Below, piece after piece: positions 20,958 to 29,034 of a DNA stretch of 36,065 nt. The stretch's first letter is position 1, and each line of letters opens with the position of its first letter. A program made the position numbers and the translations under genes. This DNA is from Gammaproteobacteria bacterium (lineage in GTDB: Bacteria; Pseudomonadota; Gammaproteobacteria; Steroidobacterales; Woeseiaceae), in contig JABIQN010000044.1 of assembly GCA_018699395.1 (NCBI GenBank), positions 1-36,065 of the forward strand, given 5' to 3'. Under the pieces are notes generated by a model. That model searched no databases and was not told where the DNA came from. It saw only the letters and a program-made list of their open reading frames with translations.

Positions 20958-20992
20958 CCGGGAGTGACCCGGATAATCTGCGGGGCTTTTTT
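20958..20992 (+). terminator. Probable intrinsic terminator after tRNA-Met
   Basis: CCGGG-AGTGA-CCCGG (20958-20972) forms a hairpin. An alternative one pairs CCCG (20968-20971) with CGGG (20981-20984) directly before CTTTTTT (20986-20992). The second fits a terminator for the tRNA transcript better. Confidence 0.6.
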
Positions 20993-21037
20993 CGTTCGAT
21001 CAAGACTCATTCTGAATGTCCGATATGCGCATGTGTT

Positions 21038-21062
21038 GTTATAAGATATGAATTCTTATAAC
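21038..21062. repeat. Inverted repeat upstream of glk
   Basis: Perfect 8-base arms GTTATAAG (21038-21045) and CTTATAAC (21055-21062) flank nine bases, about 130 bases before the glk start. The size and symmetry suit a repressor-binding site or a small AT-rich hairpin. No regulator can be named. The rest of 20993-21193 shows no gene. Confidence 0.45.
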
Positions 21063-21193
21063 CAGTTTCTGAACTCAGAGATCCTGAGACACACGGTCGT
21101 GCGGTTTGCCAGTTCGACATTTGTCCTGTGCTAGCGTGTTTTACTGAAAAGACTGAAGATGCGGCAAGCCTGCTGGTATGAGAGCATAAAAGC

Positions 21194-22171
21194 ATGACAG
21201 ATAAAACTCTATTGATCGGTGACATCGGCGGCACTAATGCGCGCTTTGCGCTGGTAAGTCCTGAGCAACCGGGCTTTCACGATGCGGTGACATTAAAATG
21301 TGAGGATTTCGCATCGGCGAATGATGCGATTCGACGCTATCTGGACGAGGTGTCCGCGGACTCACCCAACGTAATTTGTCTAGCCGCTGCTGGTCCGAAA
21401 ATCGCCGAGACGGTGCAAATTACAAATAATCATTGGACATTGGACGCGGCAAGCATAGGAAGTAATTTCGGTATCGACACTGTACAGCTATTGAACGATT
21501 TTGAAGCCGTCGCATATTCGATACCGCAACTGCAAGAAGCGGATTCCCAATTAGTTGGATTGCCGGAATGGACATCGCTACCCACTGATAAATTTAACGT
21601 TGCGATAATCGGCCCTGGAACTGGACTCGGCGTAGCTGGCCTTATTCGGCGCGCAAATATAGTGATTCCCATCGTTGGGGAAGGTGGGCATATTAGCTTC
21701 GCGCCTAAGTCCCAGGTTCAGATAGAACTTCTTCACACCTTGCGAAAGAATTTTGATCGTGTATCCATGGAGCGACTGTTATCCGGGCCAGGAATAGAAA
21801 ATATCTATTGGGCTTTGACGCTGATTTATGGCGAGCAGCGAACTCAATTATCTGCGAAAGAAATTTTTGCAGAGGGTCACGCGGGCGGTGATCCGCGGGC
21901 CGTTGAATCTACGCATATATTCTTCGAAATTCTTGGCCAGATAGCCGGTGATATGGCTCTATGTATGGGTGCAACGGACGGCGTTTATTTGGCCGGTGGG
22001 ATTGTAAAACGATACCCGACATTACTGCAAAAAAGTGGGTTTCGAAGCGCGTTTGAAAGTAAAGGACGTCAGCGCGCTTACATGGAGCGTATCCCCACGT
22101 TGCTGATTACCCACGATGACCCTGGGCTCCTCGGGGCGGCCTATTGCGCACTTGAGTTGTCTTCGTCCTGA
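21194..22171 (+). CDS. glk: Glucokinase
   Basis: Glk phosphorylates free intracellular glucose with ATP to glucose 6-phosphate. The 325-residue protein matches the Proteobacterial Glk type rather than ROK kinases: phosphate motif IGDIGGTNARFALV, LNDFEAVAYSIPQL with the catalytic Asp, GPGTGLGVAGLIR, GEGGHISFAPKS, SMERLLSGPGIENIY, and DGVYLAGGIVKRY near the end. No other sugar gene is adjacent, so the physiological context is unclear. Only a weak GAG-type ribosome-binding site precedes the ATG. It converges on the TylF-like gene with a 41-base gap. Confidence 0.95.
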   Translation: MTDKTLLIGDIGGTNARFALVSPEQPGFHDAVTLKCEDFASANDAIRRYLDEVSADSPNVICLAAAGPKIAETVQITNNHWTLDAASIGSNFGIDTVQLLNDFEAVAYSIPQLQEADSQLVGLPEWTSLPTDKFNVAIIGPGTGLGVAGLIRRANIVIPIVGEGGHISFAPKSQVQIELLHTLRKNFDRVSMERLLSGPGIENIYWALTLIYGEQRTQLSAKEIFAEGHAGGDPRAVESTHIFFEILGQIAGDMALCMGATDGVYLAGGIVKRYPTLLQKSGFRSAFESKGRQRAYMERIPTLLITHDDPGLLGAAYCALELSSS

Positions 22172-22212
22172 TCGGCATTCATGGTGCGTGGTATCAAGGT
22201 AATTTCGACTTG

Positions 22213-22914
22213 TCATCCGCTCTCATCCAGCGGATTACCGAGTACCCGGACAGCGGCCTGCTGTCCGGTCACTGAGTACGCGATGTACTCGTAGGCCAGT
22301 CCGGACTTTTCGACGAACTCTTGAAACGCCTTGAACTCATGTTGCTGCCAGCGGTGAAAATTATAGTACTCGTCAAACAAAATTACCGAGCCGGCCCGCA
22401 ATCTGTCGCCGAGTAATTCGAAAATTGTGACGGTTGAAGAATACAGATCACAGTCAACATGTAGGAAAGCGATAGTGTCCGAATGCGACTCCAGAAAACC
22501 GGGCACTGTCGCGTCGAAATACCCCACATGAAGCTCGACGTTATCGGGTACTTTGGGCACCTGCTTCTGAGCGAACGCGCCGATAGGATTGCCGTTCCAA
22601 TGTTCCTGAATTCCCTCAAACGAGTCAAATCCATGCACTACTCCTTCGACGGCCGACGCGATCCAACGCATTGATTTTCCTCGTCCGACACCAAATTCAA
22701 GATGCAATCCTGGCGCATCAATTTGCCCCAAAACGTACTTGACCAGTTGTGGATGCTTTTCGAAGTAAGGTGCATCAACCATATTTGCTTTGATGTACGC
22801 GAGGGTGTCTTTTTTGGCCTCAATATTCATGTCCAACAGCAAGTTGGATGAATGGTGTTTAAGTATAAAACGACGGAAAATCAATTCGCTGAAGGTGCGT
22901 TTAAATAGGAGCAT
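22213..22914 (-). CDS. TylF/MycF-type class I SAM-dependent methyltransferase
   Basis: The 233-residue protein carries the methyltransferase glycine motif HLEFGVGRGKSMRWIAS and the acidic HGFDSFEGIQEHW. The metal-binding FLHVDCDLYSSTVTIFELL and LFDEYYNFHRWQQHE follow, a combination typical of macrocin O-methyltransferase (TylF) relatives. In that family a Mg-dependent enzyme methylates sugar hydroxyls. The actual substrate here is unknown and could be a surface glycan. GAGAG lies about seven bases before the ATG. An internal ATG (MNIEAKKDTLAY) could give a shorter form. The gene stands alone between glk and fabA. Confidence 0.8.
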   Translation of the reverse strand: MLLFKRTFSELIFRRFILKHHSSNLLLDMNIEAKKDTLAYIKANMVDAPYFEKHPQLVKYVLGQIDAPGLHLEFGVGRGKSMRWIASAVEGVVHGFDSFEGIQEHWNGNPIGAFAQKQVPKVPDNVELHVGYFDATVPGFLESHSDTIAFLHVDCDLYSSTVTIFELLGDRLRAGSVILFDEYYNFHRWQQHEFKAFQEFVEKSGLAYEYIAYSVTGQQAAVRVLGNPLDESG

Positions 22915-22971
22915 TTTGGACTCTCTAAACGGCTATTTTGACGCCGGTTAATGTATTATATTATTTGATAG

Positions 22972-23154
22972 AAGGCCCGCTACATCACGCTTGAGGGGTT
23001 GCGCGGCCTGTACACTTCGAAGCCATCTAAAGGCATTATACTCGATAAGTATAAGTCTTATATTAAATCAAAAGACATCAATAACCCTTATGGTTACAGC
23101 TTCTATCAGTCATGCATGAAGGAGGAGATATTACTCCATTACAACAAGACTTAA
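22972..23154 (+). pseudogene. Short open segment without a start codon, possible gene remnant
   Basis: This 60-codon open segment between the TylF-like gene and fabA includes ITLEGLRGLYTSK and [17 protein letters not shown], and it ends at TAA. It has no ATG before its last dozen codons and only a TTG at 22999. The composition is AT-rich compared with the neighbours, especially after 23030. It may be the tail of a lost gene or chance. I recognise no family. Confidence 0.25.
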
Positions 23155-23231
23155 GTGATGAGGACGTCATTCTGCCGAAGGTCAATTGGCGCAATTTCAA
23201 AATCACCTTGAAGGCTTACGGCGTAAAATGA
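23112..23231 (+). CDS. Possible small ORF, 39 codons, upstream of fabA
   Basis: An ATG at 23112 opens a 39-residue frame with a plausible protein composition ([19 protein letters not shown], ending LKAYGVK), 53 bases before the fabA start. It has no ribosome-binding site before the ATG. A near-perfect AAGGAGGAG lies inside it at 23119-23127, five bases before ATT. It could be a small leader protein, a fragment or chance. No family is recognised. Confidence 0.3.
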   Translation: MHEGGDITPLQQDLSDEDVILPKVNWRNFKITLKAYGVK

Positions 23232-23284
23232 GTTATTATATTTGCTCTATCTGGGCAGAGATCTACGCAAATGCCGGAGGGCAT

Positions 23285-23836
23285 ATGACAGATTCAGATT
23301 CTTCAGCGGCCGAGGCTTTGTCAGCGCCCCAAAGCTCCTATGACTATGAAGGCCTACTTCGAGCGGGACGCGGTGAGCTGTTCGGCAAGGAAAACGGCCG
23401 ACTTCCTAAGCCACCAATGCTCATGACTGATCGAGTCACACTGATAACGAACGATACTGGCAAATACGGTAAGGGTGAGCTCAAGGCTGAATTTGATATC
23501 AACCCGAATCTCTGGTTCTTTGATTGTCATTTTGAAGGCGATCCGGTTATGCCTGGTTGTTTGGGTCTTGATGCTCTGTGGCAATTGGTTGGCTTTTATC
23601 TGGTCTGGGGCGGACATCAGGGCAAAGGCCGGGCACTGGGTGCTGGTAAGGTGAAGTTCACGGGTCAAATATTGCCGACATCAAAACTGGTCACGTTTCA
23701 AATTGATATCAAACGACTAATTTCGCGTAAACTAGTGCTCGCCATAGCCGATGGAACCGTGTCCGTCGATGGCCGCGAAATATATACAGCTGAAGACTTA
23801 AAAGTCGGTCTATTTACTTCAATTGAAAACTTCTAG
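23285..23836 (+). CDS. fabA: 3-hydroxydecanoyl-ACP dehydratase/isomerase
   Basis: FabA dehydrates 3-hydroxydecanoyl-ACP and isomerises the product to cis-3-decenoyl-ACP, the branch point to unsaturated fatty acids. The 183-residue protein shows [12 protein letters not shown] and the active-site segment [31 protein letters not shown]. His82 and Asp96 there correspond to E. coli H70 and D84, with a 12-residue N-terminal extension accounting for the offset. GGAGG immediately before the ATG at 23285 fixes the start, and longer in-frame starts (for example 23186) add non-family sequence. fabB follows after nine bases. Confidence 0.96.
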   Translation: MTDSDSSAAEALSAPQSSYDYEGLLRAGRGELFGKENGRLPKPPMLMTDRVTLITNDTGKYGKGELKAEFDINPNLWFFDCHFEGDPVMPGCLGLDALWQLVGFYLVWGGHQGKGRALGAGKVKFTGQILPTSKLVTFQIDIKRLISRKLVLAIADGTVSVDGREIYTAEDLKVGLFTSIENF

Positions 23837-23845
23837 GATTAATAA

Positions 23846-25057
23846 ATGCGTCGTGTTGTGATAACAGGCCTTGGTGCCGTTTCCTGCTTAGGTAATTCAA
23901 AAGAAGATATTACTGAATCCCTGCGTCTTGGACGCTCTGGCATTGTTGCCAACGAGGAGTTCAAGGAAATGGGATTACGCAGCCAGGTGTCTGGCAGCGT
24001 CAATATTGATACGAAGGAACTTATCGATCGCAAGGTTCTGCGATTTATGGGTAATGCGGCAGCGTATGCGTACATCGCAATGCAGCAAGCTATCGACGAT
24101 TCAGGCCTTGAGGAAAATGACGTATCAAACATCCGATCGGGTATTATTGCTGCATCCGGCGGCGCGTCCAGTGAGAACATCGTCAAGAGTGCCGATATTC
24201 TGCGCGCTCGTGGAGTGCGAAAAGTTGGCCCATACATGGTTACGCGCACGATGGGCAGTTCGATCTCCGCCTGTCTTGCGACGCCATTTAAGATCAAGGG
24301 TGTTAACTATTCTCTGACATCGGCCTGTGCCACCAGCGCACATTGCATTGGTGTCGCGGCCGAACAAATTCAGCTAGGCAAACAGGATATCGTTTTTGCC
24401 GGTGGTGGTGAGGAAGAGCATTGGACTCTTGCGTGTTTGTTCGATGCGATGGGTGCTCTGTCTTCGAAATACAATGACGATCCGGCAACGGCCTCGCGTC
24501 CTTATGATTCAACGCGCGATGGTTTTGTCATCGGAGCTGGTGCTGGAATGGTAGTTGTCGAGGAGCTTGGGCATGCGAAAGCGCGTGGGGCGAAGATTTA
24601 CGGTGAGCTAGTCGGATACGGTGCGACGTCCGATGGGAGCGACATGGTCGCTCCATCGGGTGAGGGTGCTATTCGTTGCATGGATATGGCACGTTCAACG
24701 GTTGAGGGTCCGATCGATTACATCAATACGCACGGCACCAGTACACCTGTTGGTGATGTGAAAGAAGTCGAGGGAATGTCCAAATTGTTTGGCGAAGATA
24801 TGCCAAGGTTCGGATCGTCTAAATCAATGTGTGGCCATTCTCTGGGCGCAACTGGGGCCCAGGAAGCGATTCATTGTCTGTTGATGATGCAGGGGGATTT
24901 CATTGCTCCATCGATTAACGTCAATGAACTCGATCCGATTGTTGTGGGCAAGCCACTCGTTACAAATTTGATTGAGAACGCAGGCCTCAAGACGGTAATG
25001 ACGAATAGCTTCGGTTTCGGCGGCACCAACGGCACGTTAGTATTTCAGAAGCGCTAG
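23846..25057 (+). CDS. fabB: 3-oxoacyl-ACP synthase I
   Basis: FabB elongates acyl-ACPs, and it extends the cis-unsaturated intermediate made by FabA. The 403-residue condensing enzyme has the catalytic triad C161 ([11 protein letters not shown]), H296 ([11 protein letters not shown]) and H331 ([14 protein letters not shown]). The C-terminal [14 protein letters not shown] is also present. It is co-transcribed with fabA (nine-base gap), the usual fabAB arrangement. Length and motifs fit FabB better than FabF because of the fabA partnership. Confidence 0.96.
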   Translation: MRRVVITGLGAVSCLGNSKEDITESLRLGRSGIVANEEFKEMGLRSQVSGSVNIDTKELIDRKVLRFMGNAAAYAYIAMQQAIDDSGLEENDVSNIRSGIIAASGGASSENIVKSADILRARGVRKVGPYMVTRTMGSSISACLATPFKIKGVNYSLTSACATSAHCIGVAAEQIQLGKQDIVFAGGGEEEHWTLACLFDAMGALSSKYNDDPATASRPYDSTRDGFVIGAGAGMVVVEELGHAKARGAKIYGELVGYGATSDGSDMVAPSGEGAIRCMDMARSTVEGPIDYINTHGTSTPVGDVKEVEGMSKLFGEDMPRFGSSKSMCGHSLGATGAQEAIHCLLMMQGDFIAPSINVNELDPIVVGKPLVTNLIENAGLKTVMTNSFGFGGTNGTLVFQKR

Positions 25058-25109
25058 TTTCGAAATTGGTAATGTCCAAATGAGTAATAGTCGGCCATAA
25101 TCGGCCACC

Positions 25110-25964
25110 ATGATTATTGAAACACTTAGTGAAACAGGCTGCTTCGGCGGTAAAATCGGCTTTTATCGGCACGCCTCGACGGCCAACAACTGCGACATGC
25201 AGTTCTCTGTGTTCGTTCCACCTCAGGTAGCTTTGGGTAAGGTTCCGGTCCTGACGTTTCTATCGGGACTAACCTGTACCGAAGAAAACTTTATGGCTAA
25301 GAGTGGCGCTCAACGAATTGCTGCTGAACTCGGTTTGATGCTCGTATCACCGGACACAAGCCCGCGCGGCGATGGTGTTCCCGATGACCCCGATGGCAGC
25401 TATGATTTTGGCCTTGGCGCGGGGTTTTATGTGAATTCGACGGAACAACCCTTCTCGCAGCATTATCAGATGTACGACTATGTGACCCAGGAGCTGCAGC
25501 AGATTATCTTTGATAATTTCCCAGGTGATCGAGATCGCCATGGCCTGACTGGCCACTCGATGGGTGGCCATGGTGCGTTAACAATCGGTTTGAGAAATCC
25601 CGATATATTCAATTCGCTATCAGCATTCGCACCCATTTGTACAACCTTGCACAGTCCCTGGGGTAAAAAAGCGATGGATTATTACCTCGGAGACGATACG
25701 GCGACATGGGCTATTTACGACTCCTGTGAGATTGCACGAAACGTTTTGGATCCGGGTGCTTACCGAAAAATACTTGTAGATCAAGGGGCTGCTGACCCCT
25801 TTCTCGTTGAGCAATTGAGACCGGAACTGCTGAAGGCCGCCTGCGAAGAAAGTGGACTAGCATTGGAGCTACGCATTCATGATGGCTATGATCATGGTTA
25901 CTACTTCATTTCCACGTTCATTGAAGAGCACTTAAGATTTCATGCGGATCAGCTTAAAAACTGA
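25110..25964 (+). CDS. S-formylglutathione hydrolase
   Basis: This esterase hydrolyses S-formylglutathione to formate and glutathione, the last step of glutathione-dependent formaldehyde detoxification. The 284-residue alpha/beta-hydrolase shows FLSGLTCTEENFMAKSGAQ, PDTSPRGDGVPDDPD and the nucleophile elbow GHSMGGHGAL with Ser150. Probable Asp229 lies in DQGAADPFL and His262 in GYDHGYYFI. The usual partner, glutathione-dependent formaldehyde dehydrogenase (adhC/frmA), is not in the window. An in-frame TAA just upstream rules out an earlier ATG. No ribosome-binding site is visible, and a direct repeat TCGGCCA-taa-TCGGCCA precedes the start. Confidence 0.95.
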   Translation: MIIETLSETGCFGGKIGFYRHASTANNCDMQFSVFVPPQVALGKVPVLTFLSGLTCTEENFMAKSGAQRIAAELGLMLVSPDTSPRGDGVPDDPDGSYDFGLGAGFYVNSTEQPFSQHYQMYDYVTQELQQIIFDNFPGDRDRHGLTGHSMGGHGALTIGLRNPDIFNSLSAFAPICTTLHSPWGKKAMDYYLGDDTATWAIYDSCEIARNVLDPGAYRKILVDQGAADPFLVEQLRPELLKAACEESGLALELRIHDGYDHGYYFISTFIEEHLRFHADQLKN

Positions 25965-25975
25965 TATCGACAGTA

Positions 25976-26791
25976 ATGATGGATAGCTTCCTCATTCTTG
26001 GCGCGGCAATGCTGGCCACTGGTTGCATCGCAGGTATTTTGGCAGGACTGTTCGGTATTGGTGGTGGGATCGTCATCGTTCCAGTTCTTGAAATGGTTCT
26101 GGGATTCGTTGGTGTCGATCCGGCAATTCGTATGCATGTCGCGATCGCAACTTCTTTGGCGACTATTATTCCAACATCAATCTCATCCGCGCGCGCCCAT
26201 CATCAACGTCAGGCCGTTGACCTTGACATTGTAAGGCGTTGGGCGCCATTTGTTTTGCTCGGTGCTTTGGCCGGGACATGGATTGCCGCGCAGGTTCACA
26301 GCCGTGTGCTAGCAATTATTTTCGCGACGCTTGCATCAGCCACTGCGGTGAAAATGATTTTTTTTCCAAAAAGTCGAAACCTTACTGATAACATGCCTCG
26401 TGGTCCGTTGGTAAAAACGATCCCAACTGCTATAGGTTGTCTGTCGAGCATGATGGGCATCGGTGGTGGGACGTTTTCAGTTATGACGCTGACTTTGTTT
26501 AATCAGCCGATTCATCGTGCCGTTGGTACGGCTGCATTATTGGGCTTGGTGATTAGCCTGCCAGGAACCGTCGGATTCATTATTGCTGGATGGAACGATG
26601 TACGTGTGCCATCGATGAGCCTTGGCTATGTCAGCCTGATAGGTTTCGTATTGATCTCACCTGCGACGGTGCTGACTGCACCGCTTGGGGTGCAGATCGC
26701 GCATTTGTTTTCCGAAAAAAGGCTCAGAATATTGTTTGGGGTTTTCCTGATGATTGCCGCTATTCGCCTGTCTTACCGAGCCTTTTTATGA
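25976..26791 (+). CDS. TauE/SafE-family membrane transporter
   Basis: The 271-residue membrane protein has about eight hydrophobic segments and the two family repeats, each with a glycine-rich motif: GILAGLFGIGGGIVIVPVL near the N-terminus and SSMMGIGGGTFSVMTL in the middle. The first repeat continues with MHVAIATSLATIIPTS, typical of the family. Members export sulfite, sulfoacetate or other small anions, and substrates are usually unassigned. It starts 12 bases after the formylglutathione hydrolase gene. Its TGA overlaps the next gene's ATG, so it is coupled to the B3 metallo-beta-lactamase-like lipoprotein. Confidence 0.88.
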   Translation: MMDSFLILGAAMLATGCIAGILAGLFGIGGGIVIVPVLEMVLGFVGVDPAIRMHVAIATSLATIIPTSISSARAHHQRQAVDLDIVRRWAPFVLLGALAGTWIAAQVHSRVLAIIFATLASATAVKMIFFPKSRNLTDNMPRGPLVKTIPTAIGCLSSMMGIGGGTFSVMTLTLFNQPIHRAVGTAALLGLVISLPGTVGFIIAGWNDVRVPSMSLGYVSLIGFVLISPATVLTAPLGVQIAHLFSEKRLRILFGVFLMIAAIRLSYRAFL

Positions 26792-27669
26792 ATAGATTTT
26801 TGGCCATTATCCTCATGTCCTTATTTATCGTTGCTTGTGGGCCGAAGCAATTGGAGCCAGATGAAGCATTCGACTGTTTGAATTGTGAAGGCTGGAACAC
26901 ACCTCAGGAACCGTTTCGAATCTATGGCAATACCTGGTTCGTCGGCACCGCTGGCCTTTCATCAATTCTGATCGAAACTGATGACGGGTTGATTCTCATT
27001 GACGGAGCGCTGCCGCAATCAGCTCCATTAATCGACGTCAATATTCGTAAGCTGGGCTTTGATCCTCATGAGATCAAAGCCATCCTTCTGTCCCATGGAC
27101 ACCATGATCATGCTGGTGGCATCAATGCATTGCAGCGCATATCTGGCGCGGCTGTATACACCAGTGATGCGGGACAGAAAGTTCTGATGAGCGGTGAGCT
27201 ACAGGACGATGACCCACAATATTTACGTTACAGCGATGCGTCGGGAATTCCTGCCGTAAAGAATGTGGTGGCGATAGGCGATCGCGAAGTTGTTTCGATC
27301 GGGACAGTGGACGTAATGGCTGTTTATACGCCAGGACATACACCTGGTGGCATAACTTGGGTGTGGGAATCTTGTGCGCTCAGAGGATGTTACGACACCG
27401 TATACGCCGATAGTCTGTCAGCGGTCTCTGCGGAGGGTTATTATTTCAGTGATGGCCCGGCTGCGAATCAGCTTATTGAAAGCGCCGGCGTGATAGCAGA
27501 TCTCGATTGCGATATTTTATTGTCCCCGCACCCGTTCTTCTTCGGAATGCAGGCAAAGCTTGAGAAGCGCGATGAGGGAAATCCATTTGTGAATAATGTT
27601 GCCTGCATGATTTATGCAGAGACAGCGTTAGATTGGTTGGAGCAGCGCTTGCAATCAGAAGGTGGATGA
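26788..27669 (+). CDS. Subclass B3 metallo-beta-lactamase-type lipoprotein
   Basis: The 293-residue protein has a signal and lipobox FIVAC with lipidation Cys17. A complete dizinc site follows: H103, H105, D107 and H108 in SHGHHDHAGG, H184 in YTPGHTPGGITW and H248 in LLSPHPFFFG. This His/His/Asp/His/His/His set, with YADSLSAVS and GYYFSDG, is the B3 pattern (L1, FEZ-1, THIN-B). It could hydrolyse beta-lactams or, as for many environmental B3-like proteins, another lactone or amide. Activity is not shown by sequence. The start is set by the ATGA overlap with the TauE/SafE gene; longer in-frame versions lack a signal peptide. Confidence 0.87.
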   Translation: MNRFLAIILMSLFIVACGPKQLEPDEAFDCLNCEGWNTPQEPFRIYGNTWFVGTAGLSSILIETDDGLILIDGALPQSAPLIDVNIRKLGFDPHEIKAILLSHGHHDHAGGINALQRISGAAVYTSDAGQKVLMSGELQDDDPQYLRYSDASGIPAVKNVVAIGDREVVSIGTVDVMAVYTPGHTPGGITWVWESCALRGCYDTVYADSLSAVSAEGYYFSDGPAANQLIESAGVIADLDCDILLSPHPFFFGMQAKLEKRDEGNPFVNNVACMIYAETALDWLEQRLQSEGG

Positions 27670-27735
27670 GTCGCTTCGTTTAGCTCGGCTGCGAGAGCAT
27701 CCGGACTTCGCCGGGTACAAGAGAGATGATATGAA

Positions 27736-28977
27736 ATGAAGTTAACATTGCGTAGCTGGATTGTAAGCGCGGTTGTGGCTGTGATCAGTGTACCCATGCT
27801 GGTATTTTCGGCAGTCGCTACGCAGCAGCTGCAACCTCTGGTACAAAAGTCGGATGAGTACCTGGCCGATGAATATCGTGCGACGATCAAGAAGATAGTG
27901 GTATTGCCGAGAACTGTTCCTGCTAACAGAGCGGTTACTGGCAGCTACAATAAGCAGACCGATGGCTTGTTAGACGGTATCGATAAAGGGCGCGGTCTTG
28001 GCACCATCGATACGGAGATAGGAAATATTCAGATCCCAATTGTATTTCCAATTCTAACTGTTCCTGGCGCGATATTCGGTGGCCTGACTGGCGCTGCAAA
28101 ACGCCGAGTCCAGGACTTGCGTGACGCGTTGACTGCCGACCTAGATGATGCTGTGTCGCATTCGACATTGTCGAATGACGCACTCGCTACAGACGTGTTT
28201 TGGCGACTTCGGGAAGTGCCCGGTCTGACGCCCAAGATTCTTGCTCTGACAACTCCAATTCCCGAAGACAGCGATGCGATTTTGTATGTGAGCTTTTCTG
28301 AGATCCCCATTGAAGTTGATGGCGACGATGTGGCAATTACATTGTCGGCAGCGGCTACGTTAAGAAGAGTTTCGGACGGCCAAGATCTTTACAGTAGTCA
28401 TCTGCACTACCAAGACAAAGATACTCTGACGAACTGGACCAAGAATGACAATGCGGCTTGGCATGATTTTGTGAACTATGCGCGGCATTACCTTGGACGG
28501 GAAATTGTGGAGAAACTGTATGAGCGTGTAGACGTCAAACATACGTTGCAACCGAAGGAATCGACTTCGGTCGAGCGCGTAAAGAAAAACGACTGGAATG
28601 GCGTGAGCTGGACGACTACGCCGACACTTGCATGGGAGCTGTCTCTTGAAGCAGATAACCCGAACGTGAAATGGGCCGCTAATATCAGCATCGCTGATGT
28701 AACTTTCGACGTGGAAATTTACGATCTGCACCAACTTGTTTACGCTGCGAAAAGGGTCACGAACTCAGAATATAAGCTTGAAGTGGAGCTTGAGCCTTGC
28801 AAGGTCTATCGATGGACCGTGCGTCCCACTTATCGTGTGGATGGCTCAGTGCATGTCGGCGCATGGATGCGTTCCAATCCAGGCGACGCAAATGGCAATA
28901 TAGGCATATCAGCATCTGTTGCTTCCGCCTATATCTACGACTTTGCATCATTGGAAATTAAATGTGGTAGTAAATAG
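27736..28977 (+). CDS. Exported protein of unknown function
   Basis: I do not recognise this 413-residue protein. It has an N-terminal signal or anchor (LRSWIVSAVVAVISVPMLVFSAVA). A basic segment IKKIVVLPRTVPANRAVTG follows, then a hydrophobic Gly/Pro stretch (IPIVFPILTVPGAIFGG, about residues 98-114) that could insert in a membrane. The remaining beta-rich region has two late cysteines, one in ELEPCKVYRWTVRP and one five residues from the end. The tail has the look of a fibronectin-like beta fold. AGAGAG about ten bases upstream serves as ribosome-binding site. It is on the same strand as the B3 gene (66-base gap) and may be co-transcribed. Confidence 0.75.
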   Translation: MKLTLRSWIVSAVVAVISVPMLVFSAVATQQLQPLVQKSDEYLADEYRATIKKIVVLPRTVPANRAVTGSYNKQTDGLLDGIDKGRGLGTIDTEIGNIQIPIVFPILTVPGAIFGGLTGAAKRRVQDLRDALTADLDDAVSHSTLSNDALATDVFWRLREVPGLTPKILALTTPIPEDSDAILYVSFSEIPIEVDGDDVAITLSAAATLRRVSDGQDLYSSHLHYQDKDTLTNWTKNDNAAWHDFVNYARHYLGREIVEKLYERVDVKHTLQPKESTSVERVKKNDWNGVSWTTTPTLAWELSLEADNPNVKWAANISIADVTFDVEIYDLHQLVYAAKRVTNSEYKLEVELEPCKVYRWTVRPTYRVDGSVHVGAWMRSNPGDANGNIGISASVASAYIYDFASLEIKCGSK

Positions 28978-29034
28978 TGGTGGCGTCTGACTACCAACAT
29001 AAGGATTAGAATAATCGAACATCTGCCTTACCCA

